Counted from the first letter of the stretch, positions 1 through 8,456 are shown. The stretch: 45,925 nucleotides of DNA from Gammaproteobacteria bacterium (GCA_011772965.1 WVYN01000048.1:4455-50379); one strand, 5' to 3'. Made by a program: numbers and translations. Notes: generated by a model not told the origin, from the sequence alone.

Positions 1-110
1 TCTTGTGACTGCGTGTAGTATTCCGGGTCATAGAGTGGGTGGTTCAGCGTATCATGGGCATCGGCATGTTCCCGGAAAAACATACAGGCAGCGCCGATTT
101 CCTTGCAAAT
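1..110. repeat. Direct repeat, copy 1 (internal to tandem paralogs)
   Basis: These 110 bases align to 447-556 without gaps and I count five mismatches. The segment encodes the HADAH core. Sequence on the signal-peptide side of each repeat is much less alike. Confidence 0.85.
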
Positions 111-275
111 CCTTGAATTGTAAATGACGGCTGGTGCACCACCCCTTTCATACCTGATTTTGGCAATGTAGGGCAGGGTCGGGTCAGATGTCTCCCAGCC
201 TCTGGATGAGACAGTTAATACAAACAATCCCAAAAATAAAGAGAATATCAAAATTAGGTTGTTCTTGACTCTCAT
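1..275 (-). CDS. Exported protein with degenerate HxxxH motif, copy 1 (3' end beyond window)
   Basis: This gene starts at the ATG at 275 and leaves the window on the left after about 91 codons. The first 25 or so residues form a hydrophobic, lysine-led signal peptide. It is a paralog of the gene just upstream and shares the core with two cysteines (ICKEIGAAC) and REHADAH followed by the NHPLYDPEYYTQ stretch. Its ATG overlaps the TGA of the upstream copy as ATGA, so translational coupling is likely. The family was not recognised by name. The HxxxH pair resembles a zinc-peptidase helix, but the usual glutamate after the first histidine is alanine. The function is unknown. Confidence 0.75.
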   Translation of the reverse strand, partial: MRVKNNLILIFSLFLGLFVLTVSSRGWETSDPTLPYIAKIRYERGGAPAVIYNSRICKEIGAACMFFREHADAHDTLNHPLYDPEYYTQSQ

Positions 276-721
276 CGACCTTCCCAGTTGCCGCGCTTGA
301 TGGCGCAGTCCCTGATCAGTTTTGCACGCTGTTTTGGATCACCGGTGATGGGATAGTTAGCGGCCTCATCACTCTCCATTAACTCCACTGCTGCACGCAC
401 TTCTTTTGGTTTTGACACCCTGGCAGCATAACAGTCTGCCTGGTCTTCTTGTGTCTGCGTGTAGTATTCCGGATCATAGAGTGGATGGTTCAGCGTGTCA
501 TGGGCATCGGCATGTTCGCGGAAAAACATACAGGCAGCGCCGATTTCCTTGCAAATCTCCGAATTATAAATTACCGCCACACCCCTTCCATGCGTTCTGA
601 TCTTGGCAATATAAGGCAGTGTTGGATCCGGTATTTCCCATAATGCTATGGCCGAAGCTGACGAGGTAAACATTACCAGAAACGCGGAAAGAATTATTAT
701 TCGTATGTTTATAGTCCTCAT
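272..721 (-). CDS. Exported protein with degenerate HxxxH...ADCYAA motif, copy 2
   Basis: This is a 149-residue protein. The ATG at 721 is preferred over the in-frame GTG at 730 because a run of G residues lies 8-9 bases upstream of the ATG and the GTG has no ribosome binding site. Residues 1-24 are a signal peptide ending in a SASA-type site. The core has Cys57 and Cys64, then H70-A-D-A-H74, then QEDQADCYAA at 91-100. That layout (HxxxH, then a Glu/Asp motif about 20 residues on) recalls small HExxH metallopeptidase-like proteins. The catalytic Glu position is Ala71, so it may be a non-catalytic metal-binding or binding protein. It forms a tandem pair with the downstream paralog, overlapping by ATGA. 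The family assignment is inference. Confidence 0.75.
   Translation of the reverse strand: MRTINIRIIILSAFLVMFTSSASAIALWEIPDPTLPYIAKIRTHGRGVAVIYNSEICKEIGAACMFFREHADAHDTLNHPLYDPEYYTQTQEDQADCYAARVSKPKEVRAAVELMESDEAANYPITGDPKQRAKLIRDCAIKRGNWEGR
447..556. repeat. Direct repeat, copy 2
   Basis: This is the partner of 1-110 at an offset of 446 bases. The sharp drop in similarity beyond 556, where the copies still encode related residues but differ at many codon positions, suggests that the core was homogenised more recently than the rest. Confidence 0.85.
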
Positions 722-870
722 CGATTTCACCCCCCTGGATCAGGCATCCGATTCCCTGAATGCGAAGATTGATCGGTTATTATTGTCGACCATTACCTTG
801 AATAATGGTTCATATCCTGACGGAATTTAGACCCCCCAGACATCGTTTCCTGATGAATGATCTAGTTCTA

Positions 871-901
871 AAAAATAAAACCGGATAACTCAAGAGGTTA
901 T
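871..901 (-). terminator. Possible terminator after the phosphatase gene
   Basis: An imperfect hairpin (ATAAC at 885-889 pairing with GTTAT at 897-901) is followed, on the minus strand, by a T-rich run at 871-880. It lies about 40 bases after the phosphatase stop. The stem is short, so this is tentative. Confidence 0.35.
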
Positions 902-942
902 GCAGACCTGCCTCAATGAAAAATTCCTTATATCAGGTACAG

Positions 943-1437
943 TCATCTTTCATCAGGTTGATTGATATCCGCTTGCTTGCAACCAAGGACATAACACTCC
1001 TGCATAATGGTCTGTATTGTGCCGGGCCTTGCCCTCCTGACCTGCAGGATCGCGGTTTCCGGATCACTGCCAAGCTCTACCAACAGACGCCCGGCTATGG
1101 TCCCGGTCCTTCCAAAACCTCCCAGACAATGAATAACGATCGACTCGCCGGAAATCAGTGCATTCCTGAGACTTTCCCCGGTACTTTGCCACTGTGCTTC
1201 AAATCTTTCATCGGGAATATGCATATCCACAATTGGCAAATGATAATGCGTCATGCCAAGCTGGATTGTCTTGGCCGGAATGTCCGCGACGCCGTAATAG
1301 GCCATTTCATCCTCTTCCATCAACGATACCACGGCGTTGGCACCCCAGGCACGAATGGCCTTTATATCAGCATCAAGGTCCCGGTCCCAGTCGCCTCCAA
1401 TGGCATAAGATATATTCCTACCGGGGCAACAGCTCAT
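943..1437 (-). CDS. Dual-specificity/tyrosine phosphatase-like protein
   Basis: This is a 164-residue cysteine phosphatase of the small dual-specificity (CDKN3-like) type. The signature HCLGGFGRTG lies at 103-112 with nucleophile Cys104 and Arg110 (C-x5-R). A general-acid Asp is probably among D71/D76. The N-terminal WDRDLDADI stretch is typical of bacterial members. The frame is open upstream to an ATG at 1512, but the ATG at 1437 is chosen because GGAG (1446-1449 on the complement) sits 8 bases upstream and family similarity begins there. It is single and cytosolic, with no neighbour that indicates a substrate. A phosphoprotein or phosphorylated small molecule is possible. Confidence 0.85.
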   Translation of the reverse strand: MSCCPGRNISYAIGGDWDRDLDADIKAIRAWGANAVVSLMEEDEMAYYGVADIPAKTIQLGMTHYHLPIVDMHIPDERFEAQWQSTGESLRNALISGESIVIHCLGGFGRTGTIAGRLLVELGSDPETAILQVRRARPGTIQTIMQECYVLGCKQADINQPDER

Positions 1438-1624
1438 ACCAATTACTCCACTGCAGCGATCCGACGTCAGGGAGTCTATCATTAATGAACTGGTCTGGCC
1501 TGTTCGGGACATAAATGCTAATTCAATACAGGCAACCGGTAAAAATCGATTTACGAGCGTTTGTCAGCTATTTTTACCATTAGAGAGTTAAATTTTAATA
1601 TCTATACACTTATCATCCAAGACC

Positions 1625-2242
1625 ATGGCAAAGTCAACTAAACTCGCCGATAAAATCCTCGACAAGGCGCTGGAATTGGCAGCGGAACGGTCCTGGGAAG
1701 AACTGCGGCTGCAGGAGGTGGCCGCTGCCCTTGATATCAGTCTTGATGATATTCGGCAGCTCTACCGCCAGAAAGATGATATCGCCGAGGCCCTGTTTGA
1801 CCGTGCTGATCAGAGTGTACTCATAGCGGCAAAGCTTTCTGAATTCAGTCAATTATCCGGCCGGGACCGCATTCGCAAGGCGATCCTGACCTGGTTAAGG
1901 ACCCTGGCACCCTATCGGCCCACTGTCATTGATATTTTCAAGTATAAGCTGGAACCGGGGCATCTACACTTTCAGATCCTGGGAGTATTGCGAGTAAGCC
2001 GCACCGTGCAGTGGTTTCTGGAAGCAGCGGGCAGCAAGACTGCTCACCTTAGCCGGATCATGGAAGAAATCGGAACGACCGGCGTCTACCTGACCACACT
2101 GGCCTACTGGTTAACGGACCAGTCTACTGAGTGCGGCAAGACCAATGATTTCATAGACAAGCTGTTACAAAAATCAGAATCACTGGCTGTCTGGGTCAAC
2201 CCGGATTCTGTCATCACAAAATCTGCCGATCAGCTTGAATAA
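1625..2242 (+). CDS. TetR-like transcriptional regulator
   Basis: This is a 205-residue all-helical protein. Residues 8-58 fit a TetR-type N-terminal helix-turn-helix (ILDKALELAAERSWEEL, then LQEVAAALDISLDDIRQLYRQKDDI). The C-terminal part is a generic ligand/dimer domain with some likeness to COQ9-type TetR-fold proteins, which bind lipids and not DNA. The DNA-binding role is therefore probable but not certain. The gene ends 32 bases before the YdjM-like gene on the same strand, so the two may be cotranscribed. The upstream ribosome binding site is weak. Confidence 0.75.
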   Translation: MAKSTKLADKILDKALELAAERSWEELRLQEVAAALDISLDDIRQLYRQKDDIAEALFDRADQSVLIAAKLSEFSQLSGRDRIRKAILTWLRTLAPYRPTVIDIFKYKLEPGHLHFQILGVLRVSRTVQWFLEAAGSKTAHLSRIMEEIGTTGVYLTTLAYWLTDQSTECGKTNDFIDKLLQKSESLAVWVNPDSVITKSADQLE

Positions 2243-2274
2243 AACTGCATGGCAACCCCGCATTTGCTGACGGC

Positions 2275-3339
2275 ATGGATACCATTACACATGCGGTGTT
2301 CGGTGCACTGGCAAGCCAGGGTATCAAGGGCAAAACACCAACCGGGGAAAAAGATTCGATCAACTACGTGCCGATGGCTGTAACGGCTTTCGCTGCAGCA
2401 TTTCCGGATTGTGATTATCTGCTGTTTCCGATTAACCCGCTTGTTTTCCTTGACGAATGGCACCGATCGTTCACCCACTCCCTGGTACTGCTGCCAGTCT
2501 GGACGATCCTGCTGACCGGAATTATTATTGCCCTGTTTCCACGATTGCACAAACAGACGGTAAAGATCAGTGGCTATGTTGCCCTCGGTCTTGTTTCCCA
2601 TATCCTGCTGGATCTGCTGACAGTCTATGGAACCAAGGTGTTTTACCCTTTATCTAGCCAGACCTTCAGTACAGGCACGACCTTCGTGATTGATCCTTAC
2701 CTGAGCCTGGTTGTAGTGGTTGGCTTGATTATCTCTTTGATTTACAAACGATGCTTTACGGCGATTTCATGTATCAGTGTGGTTTGCCTGTATGTGATGT
2801 TTCAGTGGCACTTGAAATTACAGGCACGCGAAGTGGGGCTGGCCCTGATCGATCAGAGGGATACCGTTACCACCAGAACAGTTGCTTTGCCACAGCCATT
2901 TTCCCCTTTTCACTGGCGGGTGATTAACAAGGAAAATGATCATTATTCAACAACGTTAATCGATCTTGCAGGATTCAGTGAAAAACTGCTGCGCTGGAAG
3001 GGTACGATCCCCTTTATCGAGTTCGTGACTGCCTACCGGCCCAGGAACAGTGCAGAGTGGGAAACGTTCAGTCTATTTGGTGACCAGCCAGATGAGATCA
3101 GGCTATCCCAAACCGTCTGGCAGGATAATGACTTTGCGAATTATCGTAATTTTGCACAATTTCCGATCCTGTACCGCATTGACAGGAGTGACCGGGAGAC
3201 CTGCGTATGGTTTAGTGATCTCCGTTACCATATATCCATCATGTTACCTTCATTTCGTTATGGCATGTGTCACAGCCAGGAAAATCCTGAGTGGGAACTT
3301 TACCGTCTCAAGTATTTCAGTAACGAACGCGATCATTAG
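2275..3339 (+). CDS. Membrane-bound metal-dependent hydrolase, YdjM/DUF457 type
   Basis: This is a 354-residue inner-membrane protein. The N-terminal half has the conserved pattern of the YdjM family: TH at 5-6, FPDCD at 43-47, HRSFTHS at 63-69 and HILLD at 109-113. These His/Asp residues are the presumed metal ligands. Hydrophobic segments lie near residues 70-88, 97-118, 142-158 and 163-180. The soluble C-terminal part from about 185 is poorly conserved and not recognised. It probably forms a unit with the TetR-like gene upstream. The substrate is unknown for the family. It ends 6 bases before the end of a convergent gene. Confidence 0.8.
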   Translation: MDTITHAVFGALASQGIKGKTPTGEKDSINYVPMAVTAFAAAFPDCDYLLFPINPLVFLDEWHRSFTHSLVLLPVWTILLTGIIIALFPRLHKQTVKISGYVALGLVSHILLDLLTVYGTKVFYPLSSQTFSTGTTFVIDPYLSLVVVVGLIISLIYKRCFTAISCISVVCLYVMFQWHLKLQAREVGLALIDQRDTVTTRTVALPQPFSPFHWRVINKENDHYSTTLIDLAGFSEKLLRWKGTIPFIEFVTAYRPRNSAEWETFSLFGDQPDEIRLSQTVWQDNDFANYRNFAQFPILYRIDRSDRETCVWFSDLRYHISIMLPSFRYGMCHSQENPEWELYRLKYFSNERDH

Positions 3340-3345
3340 GATGAA

Positions 3346-4083
3346 TTAAAAAGCAAACTCGATCCCGATACCGCCCCAGAAAAAGTCCTTTAGTAATTCA
3401 TCACCGGGATGCTCAACCGGGTCGGAATTAATGGATTTGTTGTATCGGGCAAATGCAATGAGTTCCAGCGGTCCTGCAAGCTGATACTCCGTATTCAATT
3501 CAAGGCTTACATGATTAAGACCATCATGCCCATCCGGGATATAATTATTGTTTACTCCCAGAACAACTACTGGTTCAATTTCAAGCTTCTTGGAAATATA
3601 GATTTCTGATCCCAGTGTAAATTCAAGAAAAGCGCCATCGGTTAAAAAGGAATGATACCAGACAATGGCGGTAAACATATCATAGGGCAGTTCTTCATAG
3701 GTGACCCCAATCTCGATTTCATTATCTACCACGTCCTCAACAAAAAATATCTTGCGATTGTAACTCAGGTAAATGGTGTAATCATCGATTTCAAACTGAA
3801 TGCCCGGTATTATATTTAACTCGTCATAGTTAGAGTCATAACCCCAGACATTCAATGAATCTATAAAGAAAGGCCCATACTCAAAATGGATTGCTGATTT
3901 TTGTACTCCAGCCTCGTCAAGTATGTCCCTGCCTTCGGTAACATAACGGCTATCCCAGGTAAACAGGACTTCAAAACTGTGATCATATTGCCAGTGCCGA
4001 TGTATGGCATCATCAGCAAACACTGTCGGGGGTATGATTAGACTGAGACAAAAAAAGACTTGCAGTTCTAGCCTGTTAAACAC
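3346..4083 (-). CDS. Putative outer-membrane beta-barrel protein
   Basis: This is a 245-residue protein starting at a GTG (4083), with a signal peptide ending near PTVFA (about residue 23). The remainder alternates polar and aromatic residues in strands such as YTIYLSYNRKIFFVED and AFLEFTLGSEIYI, and it ends in GIEFAF with a terminal Phe, as expected for an outer-membrane barrel recognised by the BAM machinery. No specific family was recognised. It is divergent from the cupredoxin gene, with 57 bases between the starts, so a shared regulatory region is possible. Confidence 0.7.
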   Translation of the reverse strand: MFNRLELQVFFCLSLIIPPTVFADDAIHRHWQYDHSFEVLFTWDSRYVTEGRDILDEAGVQKSAIHFEYGPFFIDSLNVWGYDSNYDELNIIPGIQFEIDDYTIYLSYNRKIFFVEDVVDNEIEIGVTYEELPYDMFTAIVWYHSFLTDGAFLEFTLGSEIYISKKLEIEPVVVLGVNNNYIPDGHDGLNHVSLELNTEYQLAGPLELIAFARYNKSINSDPVEHPGDELLKDFFWGGIGIEFAF

Positions 4084-4140
4084 TATTCTTGGTCTTATTT
4101 ATTCTTAACAACAATAATACACAACACTGGAGATAGATTC

Positions 4141-4596
4141 ATGCGCACATTCCTTACTCTACTTCTAATATTATTTTCCAGCCTGTGTTTTGCCGTTGGT
4201 GAAGGTCCGAAGGCTATTGAAGTCAAAGTCAGTGTTGGCACAGCAGACGGTAAACAGGTGTTTGTACCCGATCATCTGGAATTTGAGCGCGGCCATCATT
4301 ACAAGCTGGTTCTGCATAACCCAAGCAATGAAGACCATTATTTTGCCTCGGATGCCTTTGCTACCCATATCCACACTCACAAGGTTGAAGTGGCCGACAA
4401 GAGCGGCAAGACCCTGGTGGAAGTTCATGGTGCAGTACATGACGTGGAGCTCAAGCCCGGTGCCACTCTGGAATGGTTTTTCTACCCGATGCGCAACGGC
4501 GAAAATATGAAGTTGTATTGCCACAAGGCCGACCATGAGGAACACGGCATGGTTGGCACCATCACCATCTTCGGCAAACCGCCATTCTCAAAATAG
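4141..4596 (+). CDS. Periplasmic cupredoxin (plastocyanin/azurin-like)
   Basis: This is a 151-residue exported blue-copper-type protein. A signal peptide covers residues 1-18 (MRTFLTLLLI...CFA). The type-1 copper ligands are visible as His66 (NEDHYF) and a C-terminal C-x4-H-x4-M pattern, Cys127, His132 and Met137. The unusually His-rich loop THIHTH at 75-80 may bind extra metal. GGAG 8 bases before the ATG supports the start. Cupredoxins carry electrons or bind copper in the periplasm. The partner is unknown. Confidence 0.85.
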   Translation: MRTFLTLLLILFSSLCFAVGEGPKAIEVKVSVGTADGKQVFVPDHLEFERGHHYKLVLHNPSNEDHYFASDAFATHIHTHKVEVADKSGKTLVEVHGAVHDVELKPGATLEWFFYPMRNGENMKLYCHKADHEEHGMVGTITIFGKPPFSK

Positions 4597-4691
4597 TTCA
4601 GGAAGCAAACCCAGATGGGGAAATAGGGATTGGTAAAATCCAAGGGAATCTAACAACAAGATCATGAACATCTGTAATTGATCCTCCCGCC

Positions 4692-5135
4692 TCAACTCGC
4701 CAATGTTGAACGTATCTTGATCTCGGAAGTGAGCGTGCGGTGTACCGGGCAGCGGTTGGCGATCTCCAGCAGTTTATCACGCTGTTCAGCTGTCAGGTCA
4801 CCTTCAAGAATGATCTCGCGGCTAATCTTGTCGACCATGCCCTCACGAGTCTCGCAATCCAGGCAATGATCGGCATGGATCTTGTCATGGCCCAGCCGCA
4901 CTCGGACTCGCTTCAGCGGGATCTGTTTGTGGTCAGCGTACATACGGAGCGTCATGCTGGTACAGGCACCCAGTCCCATCAACAGGTATTCATAAGGACC
5001 CGGCCCGGCATCATTGCCACCAAAACTTTCTGGTTCATCAACCAACAATTCATGAAAACCGCTGCGCGCACGCTGAGTGTAACGACCGGTCAATGTTTCT
5101 TCAACTTCGACAAGAGTGCGTGGGTTCGTGCTCAT
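4692..5135 (-). CDS. OsmC family peroxiredoxin-like protein
   Basis: This is a 147-residue OsmC/Ohr-fold protein. The two redox cysteines are Cys58 (GACTSMTLRMYA) and Cys129 (NRCPVHRTLTSEI), the expected positions for thiol peroxidase activity against organic hydroperoxides. An extra Cys pair, HCLDCE, occurs at 90-95. CGGAG lies 7 bases before the ATG at 5135. The length matches the YhfA/OsmC-like subgroup. The SRAP gene lies 41 bases upstream on the same strand and the two may be cotranscribed. Confidence 0.9.
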   Translation of the reverse strand: MSTNPRTLVEVEETLTGRYTQRARSGFHELLVDEPESFGGNDAGPGPYEYLLMGLGACTSMTLRMYADHKQIPLKRVRVRLGHDKIHADHCLDCETREGMVDKISREIILEGDLTAEQRDKLLEIANRCPVHRTLTSEIKIRSTLAS

Positions 5136-5176
5136 GGTTGTCTCCGGTTTAGATGTTTAAACTCAAAACTATCTGC

Positions 5177-5812
5177 TCAAACAGGATTTATCAGGTCCCG
5201 ACCCTCATTGGTTGGCCTGTTCACATAAGTGGACACCTTGTAAAACTTGAACTCACCTTTTGAGGGTGTCAACAGGCTGGCATCACCGTCTACCAGCCAT
5301 CCGTCATAGTTTTCAGGATCAATGATCACGGGCATGCGGTTATGGATGTCGGTCAGTTGTTCGCTGGCATCGGCGGTAATAATTGTAAAAGACGTCAACG
5401 GCTTCTCGCCCTTTTCCCAGGTTTCCCAGAGCCCGGCAAAGGAAAAGATGTCCACGCCCTCGGGTTTGATGTAATACGGTTGCTTTTTACCCTCTTCGCC
5501 TTTCCATTCGTAGTAACCCGTGGCGGGGACTAGGCAACGCTGGTGCTTGTAGGCATACCGGAAATAGGGTTTGTCTCTCACCGTCTCGGCCTTGGCATTG
5601 ATGGGTTTTACCTTGATATCGCCCCTGGCCCAGTGTGGTACCAGGCCCCAGTAGCTGCTGACCAGTACCCGCTTATCCTCATGCAGGCGGACAATGGGGC
5701 AATACGTGTTGGGGGCGACATTAAACCGGGGCTTGAGTTCGAGTTTCTCATGAGTCCCATAATGAGTATTGAGTGCCTTGTTGGAAGCATCCAGTGTGAA
5801 TCGGCCGCACAT
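5177..5812 (-). CDS. SRAP domain protein (YedK/HMCES-type abasic-site protein)
   Basis: This is a 211-residue SOS response-associated peptidase family protein. It crosslinks through Cys2 to abasic sites in single-stranded DNA. All hallmark residues are present: Cys2 in MCGRF, Asn31 in RFNVAPN, the NAKAET motif at 72-77, Glu102 in GYYEWKG, and His157 in HNRMP. Cleavage of Met1 would expose Cys2, as in the family. No LexA-type site was seen upstream. The length is normal. Confidence 0.92.
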   Translation of the reverse strand: MCGRFTLDASNKALNTHYGTHEKLELKPRFNVAPNTYCPIVRLHEDKRVLVSSYWGLVPHWARGDIKVKPINAKAETVRDKPYFRYAYKHQRCLVPATGYYEWKGEEGKKQPYYIKPEGVDIFSFAGLWETWEKGEKPLTSFTIITADASEQLTDIHNRMPVIIDPENYDGWLVDGDASLLTPSKGEFKFYKVSTYVNRPTNEGRDLINPV

Positions 5813-5934
5813 TGTCTATTAGCCAGTTATGAATTCAGCAAAGCTGTAGCTATAAATTTTACCTGTACTTAAACCACGACACCAACCGTGCATAATAAAT
5901 TTCAGTTACAAACGTAATCAATTATCATCCGCAC

Positions 5935-6450
5935 ATGACGAATGAAATCCTGGAGTTATTCAATGCCCACAAGGGCATTGTTTGCTGCGTCGGCGCCGGT
6001 GGCAAGAAAACCACCATGTTCCGGCTGGCGCAAGAACATGCCGGCCGTCGGGGCATCACGGCCACTTCCCATATCGAGTATTTCCCACGTAAGCTGAAGA
6101 TCACCAAACACATCGCCGAGGAAGATGAATTATTGCAACTGGTTAAAAACGATCCCTCCGATTGCATAGCCTTCGCTTGTCCATCAACCCGCAAAGGGCG
6201 TCATGCCGGCATCAGCATTGATAATGTCAAACGTTTCCAGGAAACCGGACAGTTTGACTTGCTGGTGATAAAGAGTGACGGCGCGCGCAACCGCGCGCCC
6301 GCGCTTGGCTTGGCATTCATCGCTCTTGCACCTCGGCGAGTTAGCTATCGCTCAATACACTACCCGCTGCCTGGATATCCCACACCTTTTAGGGCCACGG
6401 TGATCTCGTCCAGAATCACTGGGTCATCGATCGTCGCGGGCATCTTGTAG
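5935..6450 (+). pseudogene. YqeC-like protein gene, 3' part replaced
   Basis: Residues 1-118 match the start of YqeC-type proteins (putative selenium-dependent hydroxylase accessory factors): a P-loop-like GAGGKKTTMFRLA at 20-32, ATSHIEYF, and FDLLVIKSDGAR at 107-118. After the SDGAR motif (about 6288) the similarity stops. The frame runs on for 53 unrelated residues and crosses the end of the PrpE-like gene on the other strand. Family members normally continue for about 100 further residues. The break coincides with a GC-rich hairpin at 6280-6299. The ORF could still be translated, but it is very probably non-functional. Confidence 0.65.
6280..6299. repeat. Perfect GC hairpin at the yqeC breakpoint
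   Basis: The 8-base arm GGCGCGCG (6280-6287) pairs with CGCGCGCC (6292-6299) around the loop CAAC. It sits where similarity to YqeC ends and where base composition turns GC-rich. Confidence 0.8.
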
Positions 6451-8264
6451 TCCTGGCCGTTGGCGATCTTCTGCATCGTGCCACGCAGGATCTTCCCGGA
6501 ACGCGTCTTCGGTAGCCGGCCCACGACCGTGGCGGTCCTGAAAGCGGCGACCGTCCCGATCCTTTCTCGCACCATCTTCACGACTTCGCCAACGATCTCG
6601 CTGTGGTCCCGCGCCACGCCGGCCTTGAGTACCAGAAAGCCGAGCGGCAACTGGCCTTTGAGTTGGTCGTCCACACCGATGACGGCGCACTCGGCCACAT
6701 CCGGATGCGCGGCCAACACCTCTTCCATGCCGCCCGTGGACAAGCGATGGCCGGCAACATTAATAATGTCGTCGGTGCGCGACATCACAAACACGTAGCC
6801 GCCTTCGTCGATGTAGCCGGCATCGGCCGTCTTGTGATAGCCGGGGAATTCCGAAAGATAGGCATCGACGAAACGTTGGTCGGCGTTCCACAGTGTTGGA
6901 AAGGTCCCCGGCGGCAGCGGCAATTTAATCACCAGCGCGCCGATGTCGCCGCGCTTCACTTCCTTATTGTTCTCGTCAACGACCCGCACATCCATGCCGG
7001 GTGCCGGCTTGGTCGGCGAGCCCGGCTTCACTGGCAACGACTCGAGGCCCATACAGTTTGCACAGATCGCCCAGCCGGTCTCGGTCTGCCACCAATGGTC
7101 GATGACCGGTACCCCGAGGTGGTTTTGCGCCCATTCCAAGGTATCCGGATCGCAGCGCTCGCCCGCCAGGAAAAGTGTCTTGAACTGCGACAGATCGTAT
7201 TTCTTGATGAACTCGCCATTGGGGTCTTCTTTCTTGATGGCGCGAAACGCGGTCGGCGCCGTGAACATGACTTTTACTTTGTGCTGAGAAATCACGCGCC
7301 AAAACGTGCCGGCATCGGGCGTGCCTACAGGTTTGCCCTCGAAAAGCACGGTGGTGTTGCCGTTGAACAGCGGGCCGTACACGATGTAGGAATGGCCCAC
7401 CACCCAACCGACATCAGACGCAGCCCAGTAGACATCCCCGGGGTCGACGCCATAAATGTTTTTCATGGTCCATTTCAGCGCTACCACGTGACCGCCGTTG
7501 TCGCGCACGACGCCCTTCGGCTGCCCGGTCGTGCCGGACGTGTAGAGGATGTACAAAGGGTCGGTGGCGGCAACAGGCACACAGTCGTGCGGCGCGGCTG
7601 CGTCCATGGCTTCGCGCCAGTCAAGATCGCGCCCGGCGACCAGCTCGGCGCGCTCCATGGGTCGCTGCAAGATGATGCACTTGTCCGGCTTGTGCCGCGC
7701 CAGCCGGATGGCTTCGTCGAGCAGTGGCTTGTAGGGAATGACGCGGGCGACCTCGATCCCGCATGAGGCGGAAACCACCACTTTGGGTTTGGCATCGTCG
7801 ATGCGCACCGCCAACTCGTTGGGGGCAAAACCGCCGAACACGACCGAATGAACGGCACCGAGACGAGCGCAGGCCAACATAGCGACCAAGGCTTGTGGCA
7901 CCATCGGCATGTAGATAATGACGCGGTCGCCCTTGCCGACGCCCTGCGCGGCCAAGGCACCGGCAAAAGTGGCTACCTTGTCGCGCAGCTCGCGATAGCT
8001 GAAAGTCTTTATCTTGTTGGTAACGGGACTGTCGTAGATCAGTGCAGGCTGATCGCCGCGGCCGTTGTCGATGTGCAAATCGAGGGCGTTGTAGCAGGTA
8101 TTGAGCTGGCCGCCCGCGAACCAGCGGTAAAAAGGCGGATTACTGTCGTCGAGGACTTTGTCCCATTTCTTGTGCCAGTGGACATTCTCTGCCGCCTCGG
8201 CCCAGAACCCGTTTGGATCTTGTAGTGAGCGCTCGAATACGGCCTGGTAGTGACCTTTCGCCAT
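6360..8264 (-). CDS. prpE: Propionyl-CoA synthetase-like acyl-CoA synthetase
   Basis: This is a 634-residue AMP-forming acyl-CoA synthetase. The adenylation motif YTSGTTGQPKG is at 241-251 and is followed by VVRDNGGH, which is typical of PrpE and not of ordinary Acs. Other core motifs are WWQTETGW, the TADAGY segment, and RTDDIINVAGHRLSTGGMEE. The catalytic lysine lies in KTRSGK (Lys591), the site acetylated in Acs homologs. The expected reaction is propionate (or acetate) + ATP + CoA to acyl-CoA. GGGGG lies just upstream of the ATG. Base composition is clearly GC-richer than the flanking genes, suggesting transfer. It is on the same strand as the dehalogenase gene 192 bases upstream. Confidence 0.88.
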   Translation of the reverse strand: MAKGHYQAVFERSLQDPNGFWAEAAENVHWHKKWDKVLDDSNPPFYRWFAGGQLNTCYNALDLHIDNGRGDQPALIYDSPVTNKIKTFSYRELRDKVATFAGALAAQGVGKGDRVIIYMPMVPQALVAMLACARLGAVHSVVFGGFAPNELAVRIDDAKPKVVVSASCGIEVARVIPYKPLLDEAIRLARHKPDKCIILQRPMERAELVAGRDLDWREAMDAAAPHDCVPVAATDPLYILYTSGTTGQPKGVVRDNGGHVVALKWTMKNIYGVDPGDVYWAASDVGWVVGHSYIVYGPLFNGNTTVLFEGKPVGTPDAGTFWRVISQHKVKVMFTAPTAFRAIKKEDPNGEFIKKYDLSQFKTLFLAGERCDPDTLEWAQNHLGVPVIDHWWQTETGWAICANCMGLESLPVKPGSPTKPAPGMDVRVVDENNKEVKRGDIGALVIKLPLPPGTFPTLWNADQRFVDAYLSEFPGYHKTADAGYIDEGGYVFVMSRTDDIINVAGHRLSTGGMEEVLAAHPDVAECAVIGVDDQLKGQLPLGFLVLKAGVARDHSEIVGEVVKMVRERIGTVAAFRTATVVGRLPKTRSGKILRGTMQKIANGQDYKMPATIDDPVILDEITVALKGVGYPGSG

Positions 8265-8456
8265 GTTGCCCCCTAGTCGCCATGATCAACCGCTCTGCTT
8301 CCTCGCACCGCCAAGACCGGCGGGTGGTGGTGCGCCCCTGTGCGTGGGATAGCGATATTGAAACAATAAATAGCTTGAATCAATACCTGCGGCTTTGCTT
8401 ATTAAAAAAAATAATAGTTCACATTGTCTCGACTTATGCTTCAGCGATACGGCCCG

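Noticed and set aside
916-1485. Open frame antisense to the phosphatase gene
   Set aside because: The minus-strand frame has the full HCxxGxxRT signature; this frame has no family likeness.
6603-7766. Long open frame antisense to the PrpE-like gene (387 residues)
   Set aside because: GC-rich genes commonly have open opposite strands. The sequence is Arg/Gly/His-rich with no motif, and the opposite strand encodes a clear enzyme.
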